Source: CAYUYV01 sp050331455
Lineage (GTDB): Bacteria; Pseudomonadota; Alphaproteobacteria; JAJFIK01
Assembly (NCBI GenBank): GCA_050331455.1
Contig: JBHJGV010000027.1
Location: forward strand, 62,001-126,000
Length of the DNA stretch: 64,000 bases
Direction of reading: 5' to 3'
Shown: positions 42,432 through 51,303 of the stretch, piece by piece
Numbering within the stretch: the first letter of the stretch is position 1
Layout: each line of letters starts with the position of its first letter
The notes under the pieces: model-generated
The model's input: the letters and a program-made list of their open reading frames with translations, nothing else
The model's database searches: none
What the model was told of the DNA's origin: nothing
Program-made: the position numbers and the translations under genes

Positions 42432-44586
42432 CGTCGGTTCCCTTGCCGGCACGGCGCGTGCCCCTTTGAATGACGACCCGTTCCGTGCGCCGCCGCGGCA
42501 GAATGAGCCACAGGATCGGCCGCAGCACGATCAGCGCGATGAGGGTTAGGCCGCCGATGATCAGCGTGTTGAGCCCGGTAAAGGCCAGGGCCGTCGCCAA
42601 GGGCTTGGCGATGAAGTCTGGCCAGTAGCGCAGGCCGATGGCCCGCAGATCGAGCACCAGGTCCCGCGTGATGCGGTCGGCCGGCACTTCGGCCCGGGTC
42701 ACCAGCCATTCGACGATCCGTTCCGATTCCGGATCAAGGGGACCGCGATTGGCCTCGTACAGATTGAAATAGGCAATGGCGCCCCGGCGCCCGCCACGGC
42801 TGGGGTCCCGATAGATCAGGACCACGTCAAGGGCGATTTCCGAACGCAGCATCCGGGCCGCCGTCCGCTCGCCCATATCCCGCAGGAAGCGTCGCCGGTC
42901 GTCCGCCGCCAGAAGACCCGTCACCTCGTCGAAGCGCCGGGCACCCGCATCCCGCCACAGGGCGTAGAAGAACTCCAGATGCGCCGGCTCCCGAACCTCC
43001 GTGAGAGCCTTGAGCGACCGGGGACTCATATCCTGATCCAGCACATCGGCCAGGATCTGGCGGCCGATAGCCGCATCGATGGCCCGGGCGGCACGCAGGG
43101 CATCCAGATTTTCCGCAATGGTGCGCAGACCGATGCGGCCGTAATCCATGGGCGCGACATCGGGCAAAGCATCGCGCACCAGGACCGCCGCCTGAAGCTG
43201 GCGGGGGGTCAGTCCATCCAGCCGCGTCAGGAGGCCAATAAAGAAATCAAGTTCGGCCCGGACATTTTCCGCGTCCATGATGTGGGAAAGCACCACGGGA
43301 TCATCGCCGCTGAGCCGCGCGAGCCGCGTCACGGCTTCCGGCTCGGCATCGAACAGGTCGATGAACCGGCGACCATGGGCCTGCACGAGACGCTCCGCCT
43401 GGATGATGCCGACGGCCTCGATCAGGGCGGCCTTGTCATCAAAGGAGATGTCCTGGAAATCGAGGCCGAAGACGCGGCAAAGCTGTTCCAGGCGATCGGC
43501 GACCAGGGTCTGGAACTGTTCCTCGGTCTGGTCCGGCATACGCAGGCTGGCGACGTAATCGGCCGCGCCCTCGGACGAGCCCTGCACGACCACACAGTCA
43601 TAGGTGCGCCCCAGACCTTCGACGAGGACCGTGCGGGCCCGCTTGAGTTCACCCACCAAGGGGCCCGCAAGATCCGCCGCAATGGCCCGGATCCGCGCCT
43701 CGTCGAGGAGCTGGCCGCGCACTTCCGTCTGGTAGTTTTCTTCAATTTTCTGGCGGATCGCGTCTCGGGTCTCGTTGCTCGCATCTTCCCAGGCAAACAC
43801 CAGGGCGCCAATGGCAATGGCGAGATCGATCAGGAGGCCAACGGGTCCGAACAGTTTCCCGACGCCGCTCATGGCGCGCCCGATCAGGGTGGCGCCGAGC
43901 TGACGCACAATAGCCCGGCCCAAATTGTTGATGACGAGCCGGCGCACCAGAATAGCGATGGCGCCGATGGCGATGGGCGCAACGGGCACGGGAACATCGG
44001 AGTCCCCGTTCGTGACGCCCGTATCGCCGAGGCGGGCCCGGGCATCGTCGGAGACGCTCTGGGCCAGATTTTCCCGGACATAGCGCTGGAATTCCGGCGG
44101 AATGCCTTCCGTGTAGCGATCGTCGATCACCTGAAACAGGGCGGCAAGCTGCTCCGCATAGAGAAGGACAGCCCGGCGGCCGACGCCGTCTTCCAGGCGC
44201 CGGCGGAACTCCTGGATGCTTTCCTCCAGTTCCGCGGTGCGGAAGGCATCCTCGATCTTGCGGTTGCGCTGGTCCTCCAGCACTGCATCGGACGCATTGA
44301 TGGTCCGGGTCACCTCCTCCTTTGCCCGTTTATAGGCCCGTTTGATGACCGGCAGGGCGCTTTTGATTTCCTCGCCGACCACATTGGCCAGGATGTCTTC
44401 GGCCTCGGTCTCAAAGGTCGCCACGACCTCGTTGAGGCCGCGTTCGGTGTTCTGCTTGCGGGCCTCAAGCTCGATGATGGGGAAACGCACCGTGTCGAAG
44501 GACAGGTTTGCCAGCGCCGGCAAAGCGACCATCAGGGCGAGGCCGAGGGCAGCCAAGGGCCAGAGGACATGCCGCTTTGAGCGCAT
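42415..44586 (-). CDS. large exported/membrane protein of unknown function
   Basis: About 723 aa, no family recognised. I start it at 44586, where a signal peptide or anchor begins (MRSKRHVLWPLAALGLALMV...); the frame stays open to 44778. Layout: a helical, charged region (about 30-195) with coiled-coil character; a Gly/Ala-rich hydrophobic pair (PVAPIAIGAIAILVRR; GPVGLLIDLAIAIGALVFAWED) near 210-270; a long, soluble, mostly helical part with HEAT-like leucine spacing (300-640); and a C-terminal hydrophobic hairpin (ATALAFTGLNTLIIGGLTLI; VLRPILWLILP) before a basic-then-acidic tail. It overlaps the YbjQ gene by 17 nt, which hints at a shared role. Confidence 0.7.
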   Translation of the reverse strand: MRSKRHVLWPLAALGLALMVALPALANLSFDTVRFPIIELEARKQNTERGLNEVVATFETEAEDILANVVGEEIKSALPVIKRAYKRAKEEVTRTINASDAVLEDQRNRKIEDAFRTAELEESIQEFRRRLEDGVGRRAVLLYAEQLAALFQVIDDRYTEGIPPEFQRYVRENLAQSVSDDARARLGDTGVTNGDSDVPVPVAPIAIGAIAILVRRLVINNLGRAIVRQLGATLIGRAMSGVGKLFGPVGLLIDLAIAIGALVFAWEDASNETRDAIRQKIEENYQTEVRGQLLDEARIRAIAADLAGPLVGELKRARTVLVEGLGRTYDCVVVQGSSEGAADYVASLRMPDQTEEQFQTLVADRLEQLCRVFGLDFQDISFDDKAALIEAVGIIQAERLVQAHGRRFIDLFDAEPEAVTRLARLSGDDPVVLSHIMDAENVRAELDFFIGLLTRLDGLTPRQLQAAVLVRDALPDVAPMDYGRIGLRTIAENLDALRAARAIDAAIGRQILADVLDQDMSPRSLKALTEVREPAHLEFFYALWRDAGARRFDEVTGLLAADDRRRFLRDMGERTAARMLRSEIALDVVLIYRDPSRGGRRGAIAYFNLYEANRGPLDPESERIVEWLVTRAEVPADRITRDLVLDLRAIGLRYWPDFIAKPLATALAFTGLNTLIIGGLTLIALIVLRPILWLILPRRRTERVVIQRGTRRAGKGTDDDEDA

Positions 44587-44808
44587 GGCGCGGGCGGCGG
44601 TCCGGCTGCCGCCTGCGATGTGGTGCTGTCGTGTCACGCGGACCCCATCCCTGTCCTGAACCTGTTCGAGGGCCCACCCCCGGGGCACCGTCATCGCCGG
44701 ACTATGCCCACGGGCCGGAAGCCACACAAGAACCTGCCCCCGATCACCTGGAAAAACGTCACAAAAGACCCATCGCATCCGGCGGGTCCGATCGGGAAAC
44801 GGGATCCG

Positions 44809-45468
44809 TCACGCCAGGGCGAGGAGTGCCGGCAGGTCGTCCATGGTCTCGAAAAGCCGGCCACCGGCCGCCGCCAGGGCCTCCCGGTCGCTCAAGGGAT
44901 CGCGCACGAAGGCAAGCACGGTCATTCCGGCGGCCGCCGCAGCCTTGACCCCGTTCAGGCTGTCCTCGATGACTGTGGTGTCTTTCGGCCTTGCGCCCAT
45001 GCGCTCCGCGGCAAGCTGGAACAGGTCCGGATGGGGTTTGCCCCGCTCGACCATGGTCGAGGAGAACATCACACCCTGGAAATAGGTGAGAAGACCGGTA
45101 ACACCGAGGGTCAGTTTCATCTTGTCCGGGCTGCCCGAGGAGGCCACGCAATAGGGCACCCGGAGCCGGCGCAGCCGCGCGACAACCGCTTCCACCCCCG
45201 GAATGGGCTTCAAGTGGCGCCGGAAAAGGTCCCGGTCGCGCGCCTGGACCCGCTCGAGCCAGCCATCGGGCAAAGGCCCCCCATAGCGGACCTCAAGATC
45301 GGCAATGACGCTGGTCCAGGACAGGCCGAGATAGCGGCTGTGGGTCTCTTCAGGGGTTGCCGCAAGGCCGAGTTCCTGGAGCCCCTCCGCCAAGGAGGCG
45401 TTGGCGAGAGGTTCGCTGTCGACCAGCACGCCGTCGCAATCGAAAATCACGAGCCCAGGACTGGCCAT
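44809..45468 (-). CDS. HAD-superfamily hydrolase (phosphoglycolate phosphatase/beta-phosphoglucomutase type)
   Basis: 219 aa. HAD motif I FDCDGVLVDSEP (nucleophile and acid Asp), motif II VASSGS, motif III Lys in RGKPHPDLF, and motif IV VIEDSLNGVKAA. The cap domain lies between I and II, so this is subfamily IA; the substrate is probably a small sugar phosphate or glycolate phosphate. ATG 45468 is the family-like start. It lies 71 nt downstream of the msrP stop. Confidence 0.88.
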   Translation of the reverse strand: MASPGLVIFDCDGVLVDSEPLANASLAEGLQELGLAATPEETHSRYLGLSWTSVIADLEVRYGGPLPDGWLERVQARDRDLFRRHLKPIPGVEAVVARLRRLRVPYCVASSGSPDKMKLTLGVTGLLTYFQGVMFSSTMVERGKPHPDLFQLAAERMGARPKDTTVIEDSLNGVKAAAAAGMTVLAFVRDPLSDREALAAAGGRLFETMDDLPALLALA

Positions 45469-45539
45469 CGGCGAAACGTCCTCGAAACAGGGGCAGGCGG
45501 ACGGGGCATGAAGGGCGGACCGCCTGCGCTTTTCCTCGA

Positions 45540-46493
45540 TCAGAAGAAAATCTTCTGATCCATCTTGTCCGCATAAAGATCGGCGACGAATGCGCCATAG
45601 CCGTTGAACAGGCGGGTGGGTACCCGATCGCCCGTGCCGATCAGGCGCTCGCTTGCCTGGGACCAACGGGGATGGCGTACCTCGGGGTTCACATTGGCCC
45701 AGAAGCCATATTCTTTGGGCTGAATGCTTTCCCAGAAGGTCTTGCTGCGCTTTTCCTCGAAAGTGAACCGCACAATGGATTTGATGGATTTGAAGCCGTA
45801 TTTCCACGGCACGGCGAGGCGCAGCGGGGTGCCGAACTGGGGCGCCAGGGGCTTGCCGTAAACGCCCGTGGCCATGAACGCCAGGTCGTTCATAGCTTCC
45901 TCGATGGTCAGCACTTCCACATACGGCCAGGGGTACCACGGCGCGCGTTGGCCGGGAGCGATCTTGGGATCAAGGAACGTTTCCATCCGGACATATTTGG
46001 CCGAGCCCAGGGGCTTGGCCATCCGGACGATCTGCGACAAGGGAAAGCCGGTCCACGGTACGGTCATGGCCCAGGCCTCCACACAGCGGTGGCGGTAGAC
46101 GCGTTCTTCGAGGGAGACCTTTGAAAGCAGCGTGTCGATATCCATGACGGCGCCGTTTTCAACCGCGCCGTCAATGCGCACGGTCCAAGGACGCGGTTCC
46201 AGAGCCGCCGCTGCCCGGTAGATCTTTTTGTGGGACCCGAACTCGTAAAAATTGTTGTAGGTGGAGGTGACCGACTCCGGCGTCATATCCCGTGCCACCG
46301 TGTAGGTCGTATTGCGCTCCGCCGGATAGAGACCTGCGCTCGGATCAGGCGCCGCCGCAGCGCTTTGCGGCAGACCGGCCGCTGCAAGGCTCCCGGCCAG
46401 ACCCCCCAGCAGCGTCCTGCGGTTCAGATAGGCCGTTTCCGGCGTGACGTCCCGCTCCGGGATTTCCCATCCCCGCTTTCGCCGTACCCACAT
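45540..46493 (-). CDS. msrP: periplasmic methionine-sulfoxide reductase catalytic subunit MsrP (YedY)
   Basis: 317 aa molybdopterin enzyme that repairs oxidised methionine in periplasmic proteins. A twin-arginine signal (NRRTLLGG at 24-31, then a hydrophobic segment ending SAAAAPD) sends the folded protein out. The molybdenum ligand Cys is in YRHRCVEAWAM (Cys137), with VPWTGFPLSQIV after it and the APWYPWPYVEVLTIEEAMND block. The membrane haem partner MsrQ, usually next door, is not present in this window. Confidence 0.93.
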   Translation of the reverse strand: MWVRRKRGWEIPERDVTPETAYLNRRTLLGGLAGSLAAAGLPQSAAAAPDPSAGLYPAERNTTYTVARDMTPESVTSTYNNFYEFGSHKKIYRAAAALEPRPWTVRIDGAVENGAVMDIDTLLSKVSLEERVYRHRCVEAWAMTVPWTGFPLSQIVRMAKPLGSAKYVRMETFLDPKIAPGQRAPWYPWPYVEVLTIEEAMNDLAFMATGVYGKPLAPQFGTPLRLAVPWKYGFKSIKSIVRFTFEEKRSKTFWESIQPKEYGFWANVNPEVRHPRWSQASERLIGTGDRVPTRLFNGYGAFVADLYADKMDQKIFF

Positions 46494-46561
46494 CGATCCG
46501 CTCCCTTGCTCTTTCTGACGCTTCGCACGACGATGGTTTCGCCGTTCCCAAGACGTGTAAA

Positions 46562-46593
46562 CAGAAAAGGCGCCGCGAACTCGCCGCGGCGCC
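46562..46593 (-). terminator. intrinsic terminator of dps
   Basis: Minus strand: GGCGCCGCG, a 7-nt loop, CGCGGCGCC, then TTTTCTGTTT. It lies about 85 nt beyond the dps stop and before the msrP start, separating the two transcripts. Confidence 0.7.
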
Positions 46594-46677
46594 GGTCACT
46601 CTACGATTTGGGGCGCGATCCAGGGTCAGAAAATGACCAATCAGCCATTTCGCAATCACACCTTAGCGACCGGATAA

Positions 46678-47151
46678 TCAGGCCGCGATGCTGCGCAACA
46701 TCCAGGCTGCTTTTTCGTGCTCTTCCATGCGGGCCGTCAACATGTCGGCGGTGCCCTCATCGCCGAGATCGGCCGCTTCGGCGATGACCGTACGCATATG
46801 GCGGATCACGGTCTCATGATCCTTGACCAAATTCTTCACCATCGTCACCGCTTCGGGAACGGTATCGTCATCGGCAAGCTCAGACAGGGACTGGAAAGAC
46901 TTCACTCCTGTTGGCGCCATCTCACCGAGAGCCCGAATGCGTTCTGCAAGCTCGTCGGTGGCTTCGAACAGGTCTGTATATTGTTCCTCGAACATCTCAT
47001 GAAGAGAATGGAACAGCGGACCCGTAACATTCCAGTGATACCCATGGGTCTTCGTGTACAATATGAAAGTATTCGCAAGCACTCGCGACAGACCATCGAC
47101 GACTTGCTTGCGTTGGTTGTCTTCGAGACCGATGGAAATGTTCTCGCTCAT
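46678..47151 (-). CDS. dps: Dps-family ferritin-like DNA-protection protein
   Basis: 157 aa, full length. Dodecameric iron-storing, peroxide-consuming protein. Ferroxidase residues are in place: KTHGYHWNVTGPLFHSLHEMFEEQY with His39 and His51, then DELAERI with Asp66 and Glu70. GAAAGGAG precedes ATG 47151; the open frame to 47223 has no better start. It is the last gene before a clear terminator, while aspC upstream ends 111 nt before it, so dps probably has its own promoter. Confidence 0.93.
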   Translation of the reverse strand: MSENISIGLEDNQRKQVVDGLSRVLANTFILYTKTHGYHWNVTGPLFHSLHEMFEEQYTDLFEATDELAERIRALGEMAPTGVKSFQSLSELADDDTVPEAVTMVKNLVKDHETVIRHMRTVIAEAADLGDEGTADMLTARMEEHEKAAWMLRSIAA

Positions 47152-47262
47152 AATAAACTCCTTTCGTTCAACCCGACTTCTCACATGGCGCATTCGCATA
47201 GGAAAACAAGGTTGAGCCGGCAATGTTCCATCCGGGTCGAGGCGCCGCAGGTCCCGTCGGCG

Positions 47263-48480
47263 TCAACTCAGGGACGCCGTAAAGCGCTGGATCCGTGTGC
47301 AGGCTTCTTCCAGGGCGTCCGTCGACGTGGCGTAGGACACGCGGAAAAAGGGCGACAACCCGAAAGCCGCCCCGTGGACAATGGCCACCCCTTCGGCCTC
47401 AAGCAGAGCCGCAGCGAAATCCCCATCGCTCGCGAGAACGGTGCCGTCCGGGGTCTTCTTTCCGATACAACCGGCGCAGGACGGATAGACGTAGAAGGCC
47501 CCTTCCGGGGTCGGGCAATCGATCCCGGCGGCCTGGTTAAGCATGCTGACCACCAGGTCGCGCCGTTCCTTGAACACCGTGTTGCGCTCGGCGAGATAGT
47601 CCTGGGGGCCGCTCAGCGCTTCGACCACCGCCCATTGGCTGACGGAACACGGGTTGGACGTGGACTGGCTCTGGAGCTTGGCCATGGCCTTGATGAGGGG
47701 CTCGGGCCCGCAGGCGAAGCCGATCCGCCAGCCGGTCATGGCGAAGGCCTTGGAGGCGCCATTCATGGTCAGCGTACGATCGTAAAGCCCCGGCTCGACC
47801 TGGGCCGGCGTGACGAATGCAAAATCGTCATAGACGATCTTTTCGTACATATCGTCGGTCAGCACCCAGACCTGCGGGTGCCGCAGCAGGACATCGGTGA
47901 TGGGCTTCAGCTCGGCGGCCGTGTAAGCAGCGCCGGAGGGGTTCGACGGCGAGTTGAGGATGATCCACTTGGTCCGCGCCGTGATCATCGCTTCCAATGC
48001 ATCGGCCCGCAACTTGAAACCGTCTTCCAGGCGGGTCTCCACAAAGACCGGCACGCCGCCGGCGAGACGCACAATGTCCGGATAGGAAACCCAGTAGGGC
48101 GCGGGAATGATGACCTCGTCCCCCGGATTGAGGGTCGCGACCATAGCGTTATAGATGACCTGTTTGCCCCCCGAGGAGACCGATGCCTGGGCGGTGGTGT
48201 AGGTCAGACCGTTGTCCCGCTTGAACTTGTCGACAATGGCCTGTTTCAGCTCCGGGATCCCATCGACGGGGGTGTATTTGGTCTCGCCCCGCTCGATCGC
48301 GGCGATGGCGGCCTTCTTGATGGCGTCCGGGGTATCGAAGTCGGGCTCGCCAGCCCCAAGACCGATGACATCGCGCCCCCGGGCGCGCAGATCCCGAGCC
48401 TTTTGCGTGACGGCGATGGTGGCGGACGGCTGAACCCGGTTCAGGGCATCGGAGATAAATTTGTCGGGAAGGCTGGCCAT
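47263..48480 (-). CDS. aspC: aspartate aminotransferase (class I PLP)
   Basis: 405 aa, subgroup I-gamma aminotransferase common in alphaproteobacteria and often also active on prephenate. Motifs: GLGAGEPDFDTPDAIK, KYTPVDGIPELKQAI, the PLP Lys in MNGASKAFAMTGWRIGF, the SPSNPSGAAY segment (Asn ligand) and the C-terminal substrate Arg in FFRVSYATS. Start MASLPDKFIS at 48480; six extra codons upstream are not family-like. Confidence 0.92.
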   Translation of the reverse strand: MASLPDKFISDALNRVQPSATIAVTQKARDLRARGRDVIGLGAGEPDFDTPDAIKKAAIAAIERGETKYTPVDGIPELKQAIVDKFKRDNGLTYTTAQASVSSGGKQVIYNAMVATLNPGDEVIIPAPYWVSYPDIVRLAGGVPVFVETRLEDGFKLRADALEAMITARTKWIILNSPSNPSGAAYTAAELKPITDVLLRHPQVWVLTDDMYEKIVYDDFAFVTPAQVEPGLYDRTLTMNGASKAFAMTGWRIGFACGPEPLIKAMAKLQSQSTSNPCSVSQWAVVEALSGPQDYLAERNTVFKERRDLVVSMLNQAAGIDCPTPEGAFYVYPSCAGCIGKKTPDGTVLASDGDFAAALLEAEGVAIVHGAAFGLSPFFRVSYATSTDALEEACTRIQRFTASLS

Positions 48481-48651
48481 GGCGGAGGTCCTCAAATGGC
48501 ATGTCGGCTTGTGGCGCGGGCCTGGGCGGTCCTCGGCCGGTCACACCGGCGGACACGAGGCGCGCCATTCGGGATGCGGACGGTACGCCCAGGAGGTGAG
48601 CGCTGGCAAGCCCGGAGGCCGCGGGCGGGATATGGGGAGAAAACGGTCCGG

Positions 48652-49590
48652 TCAGCCCGCCGAGGCCCACTTGTTGGCCTGCTGATAATTTTGGGCAAGG
48701 AACCGGTAGGTCGTCTTGGCCGTGGCCAGGGCCTCGGGGCTTGCGTCGGCGGGCTGATCGCGCCAGGAGCGGATCACCTCCTCCCAGTCGATCAGTTCGG
48801 CCCGTAATGTGTCCCGCACGTTGCGCACATGGGACACCAGTTTCTGGAAGTCTTCGAGCACGGTGATCACGTCACTGATCTGGCTGTAGAGATCCTCCAC
48901 CAGATCCGCCATCCGCTTGAGGGGCGCGTGGATCAGGAAATCCATGCGCATCAGCTCTTCCGTCAGGAGAGGATCCTGCCGGTGGAGGCCGGCCAGCTTG
49001 GCAACCTTGGCCCGGACGCCGGCGATGGCCTGAACCTGCTCCTTCAGCGCCTCCACATAGGATAATTCATCTGCAAACTGATCGATCCGGTCGGCCACGT
49101 CCTGCCGGCGGTGGCGGCCGTAACCGATCTTTTCCGCAATCTCCTCGAACTGCTTCTGGACAAGCGCGCGGGTGTCTTTGGCATCGAGGCTGGAGGCAAG
49201 CTGGCTCGCATCAAGGGTCTTGTCGCCGCCCGACAGCCAGCGGGCGATATGGATCATCATGCGCTTCTTGGCCCGCTCGCGATGCCGGTCCTCCACCGAC
49301 CAGGATGCGGAGCCATCGAGCAGTTCTGTCGGGATGGAATCGTTGGGGCGGATCTTGCGCACGAACCGCAGTCCCTCGGCAACCATGTCCAGCATGGCCC
49401 CGTCGGCGGACGCCTTGTCGATCTCGAATTCACCGCAGACCTGGGGGAAGGCGATGGACACGTCGATCTCGCCAAGCCGCATCCGCAGGACCGGCTGTTC
49501 CCCGGCGAGCGTGAAATAGCACCCCTCGATCGCAAACACCTTGTGTTCGAACGTGAAATGGGTGTTTTCCACACTTCCGGCCTGCACCAT
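48652..49590 (-). CDS. conserved-looking hypothetical protein with coiled-coil C-terminus
   Basis: About 312 aa, family not recognised. The first 110 residues look like a beta-rich domain (HFTFEHKVFAIEGCYFTLAGEQPVLRMRLGEIDVSIAF). The rest is long helices with heptad-like hydrophobics (LVQKQFEEIAEKIGYGRHRR; YVEALKEQVQAIAGVRAKVAKLAGLH; LVEDLYSQISDVITVLEDFQKL). No signal peptide or TM segment, so it is cytosolic. ATG 49590 is chosen over 49614. Upstream of aspC in the same direction with a gap of about 170 nt. Confidence 0.75.
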   Translation of the reverse strand: MVQAGSVENTHFTFEHKVFAIEGCYFTLAGEQPVLRMRLGEIDVSIAFPQVCGEFEIDKASADGAMLDMVAEGLRFVRKIRPNDSIPTELLDGSASWSVEDRHRERAKKRMMIHIARWLSGGDKTLDASQLASSLDAKDTRALVQKQFEEIAEKIGYGRHRRQDVADRIDQFADELSYVEALKEQVQAIAGVRAKVAKLAGLHRQDPLLTEELMRMDFLIHAPLKRMADLVEDLYSQISDVITVLEDFQKLVSHVRNVRDTLRAELIDWEEVIRSWRDQPADASPEALATAKTTYRFLAQNYQQANKWASAG

Positions 49591-49743
49591 TGAGTCACCC
49601 TTCCGCCTGCACACACCCAGCGCCCTCGCAAGGTCACCCTATCCGGATAGGGATTAACAGCGCCTTGGCTCCCGGCGAGGGGAGAGGCGTGCAAAATCAA
49701 GTGGGTTTCGGGAAACGCGGATACGCGGCGAGGTGCCGCGTGG

Positions 49744-50322
49744 CTAGGAGCCGGCGTGACCGTGACTTTCGGCTCGGTCCTTCAGGGCATCGAGACCTTT
49801 TTCGTAGTCACGCCCAACCATGTCGTCGAAGGCCAGACCCCGATAGCGCCCGATGGGGTTGTATCCCATATCGGTCGTGAAGCGCCATGTGACGCGGGTG
49901 GCGTCTCCGTCCTCGACCGGATCGAGGCGCCAGAAAATCATCGAGGACCCCTTTTCCCCGAAATCGAGGACGGAACGCACGAAACGGTCCGGCACGGCTT
50001 CCACGATTTCCTGACCGCCGCTGCCCAGATCCGGGTGCCCACTTTCCCAGTCCATGCGCGCCCCAACGCCCGCCTCAGGGCCGCTGAAGCGAAACACCAT
50101 ATCCGGGTATGCCTTCGCCCAGGGCGACCATGTGTTGAAGCGCCGCAAATCATTGACGTAGAGATAGACGACTTCGGCCGGTGCATTGATCACGATCCGC
50201 CGCTCCACGCCCACATGGCGCGGCAGCATCAATCCCACAGCAAACAAGATGACGGCGAGCAGCACGGCTCCCGTAAGGAGGCGCAACACAATTTTCATCG
50301 GTTTCATCCCGGATCGACCCAT
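49744..50322 (-). CDS. SRPBCC-family membrane-anchored protein (1)
   Basis: 192 aa. An N-terminal hydrophobic anchor (VLRLLTGAVLLAVILFAVGLMLP) is followed by a START/SRPBCC lipid-binding-type fold: VERRIVINAPAEVVYLYVNDLRRFNTWSPWAK is the typical beginning and GLDALKDRAES the closing helix. Probably faces the periplasm and binds a hydrophobic ligand. It starts 6 nt after the stop of the next SRPBCC gene, so they form an operon. Met codons at 50307 and 50298 are alternative starts. Confidence 0.82.
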   Translation of the reverse strand: MGRSGMKPMKIVLRLLTGAVLLAVILFAVGLMLPRHVGVERRIVINAPAEVVYLYVNDLRRFNTWSPWAKAYPDMVFRFSGPEAGVGARMDWESGHPDLGSGGQEIVEAVPDRFVRSVLDFGEKGSSMIFWRLDPVEDGDATRVTWRFTTDMGYNPIGRYRGLAFDDMVGRDYEKGLDALKDRAESHGHAGS

Positions 50323-50328
50323 GCTTCG

Positions 50329-50943
50329 TTAGTTTGCCCTTAACGGTTGGGCCGTGTCGAGGGCGCCGACGCGATCCGGGCCGGTGCGCCCGTGCCGTTC
50401 CGGGGGCCGGTAGGAGCCGCCTGCCTGACCGAAATCCGCGAGCACACGCCCACGCAACAAAGAGAGGCCCCGCTCCAGAGCGCGCGCCCGGTCCTCCCGC
50501 TTCAAGAAGCCGTCAAGGCGATCCAGAACGCCGGCCGGTCGATAGACCGTGAAGACCGTCAGGGCGAGGCCATAGCGGCCCGCATCCCCGAATCGAAACC
50601 GCCAGATTCGTTCGCTCCCATCTCCAGCGACAAGGCGCAGCCGGGCGGCCCGGTCCACCCGGGCCGGTTCCGCCTGCACCTGGCCCAGCCCCTCCCCACT
50701 GCGCCAGACCAGATGCGCGCCGCTGCCCTCACCAACCACCTCGAAACGCGCCCGCGGGATGCCGAGCGCCTGGGGCACCCAGGCCTTGAGCCGGTCCGGA
50801 TCCATGAGATGGGGCAGCACCGCTTCCGGCGGCGCGGAAATGATCAGGAACCGCTTGCCGCTCGCCGGCTGGAGCAGGATCAGACCGGCCACGGCCATGA
50901 CGACCGCCGCACCGGCCAGAAGGATCAGGGTCAGTTTGCCCAT
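50329..50943 (-). CDS. SRPBCC-like membrane-anchored protein (2)
   Basis: About 204 aa. Hydrophobic anchor (LTLILLAGAAVVMAVAGLILL), then a diverged SRPBCC domain (KRFLIISAPPEAVLPHLMDPDRLKAWVP). It resembles its downstream neighbour in layout, so the pair may be an old duplication. ATG 50943 has GGAGA 7 nt upstream; ATG 50949 is the nearby alternative and the frame is open to 51054. Function unknown. Confidence 0.72.
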   Translation of the reverse strand: MGKLTLILLAGAAVVMAVAGLILLQPASGKRFLIISAPPEAVLPHLMDPDRLKAWVPQALGIPRARFEVVGEGSGAHLVWRSGEGLGQVQAEPARVDRAARLRLVAGDGSERIWRFRFGDAGRYGLALTVFTVYRPAGVLDRLDGFLKREDRARALERGLSLLRGRVLADFGQAGGSYRPPERHGRTGPDRVGALDTAQPLRAN

Positions 50944-51303
50944 CGGCATATCTCCAAAACCCGGCATATCTGCAACACGCAGCAGGTCTCCAAGGATCGG
51001 CGTCGCGAGCCATGGCCGGGAAGACCGGCGGGGTCCTGCGCCGCCACGCCACACTCTAGCCCAGAACGATCACTAGCACGCTCGCGGCGGTGGGGCTGAC
51101 ACCGCCCCGTGCCCCATGCGCCCCTTGCGCCAGCCGCAACACGGCCGGGCTGTGAAGCGGTGCGTGGGATACGGTTTTGTGCGTTTTAGCCAAAAGACGT
51201 GATTTCGCGCCTTTCACACGTTTGAAGGCGCTCCATGGACGGTCAGCCGGCCCAGTCTCGCCCATTTGGGCGCCGAGCCGGCCCGTTACGAAGGAGAAAA
51301 GCC

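Noticed and set aside
42453..44580. Long plus-strand frame across the unknown membrane protein (42979-44580)
   Set aside because: Antisense shadow; the minus frame has a signal peptide, TM segments and coupling to YbjQ.
46717..48807. 696-aa plus-strand frame
   Set aside because: Antisense to dps and aspC; no family cue.
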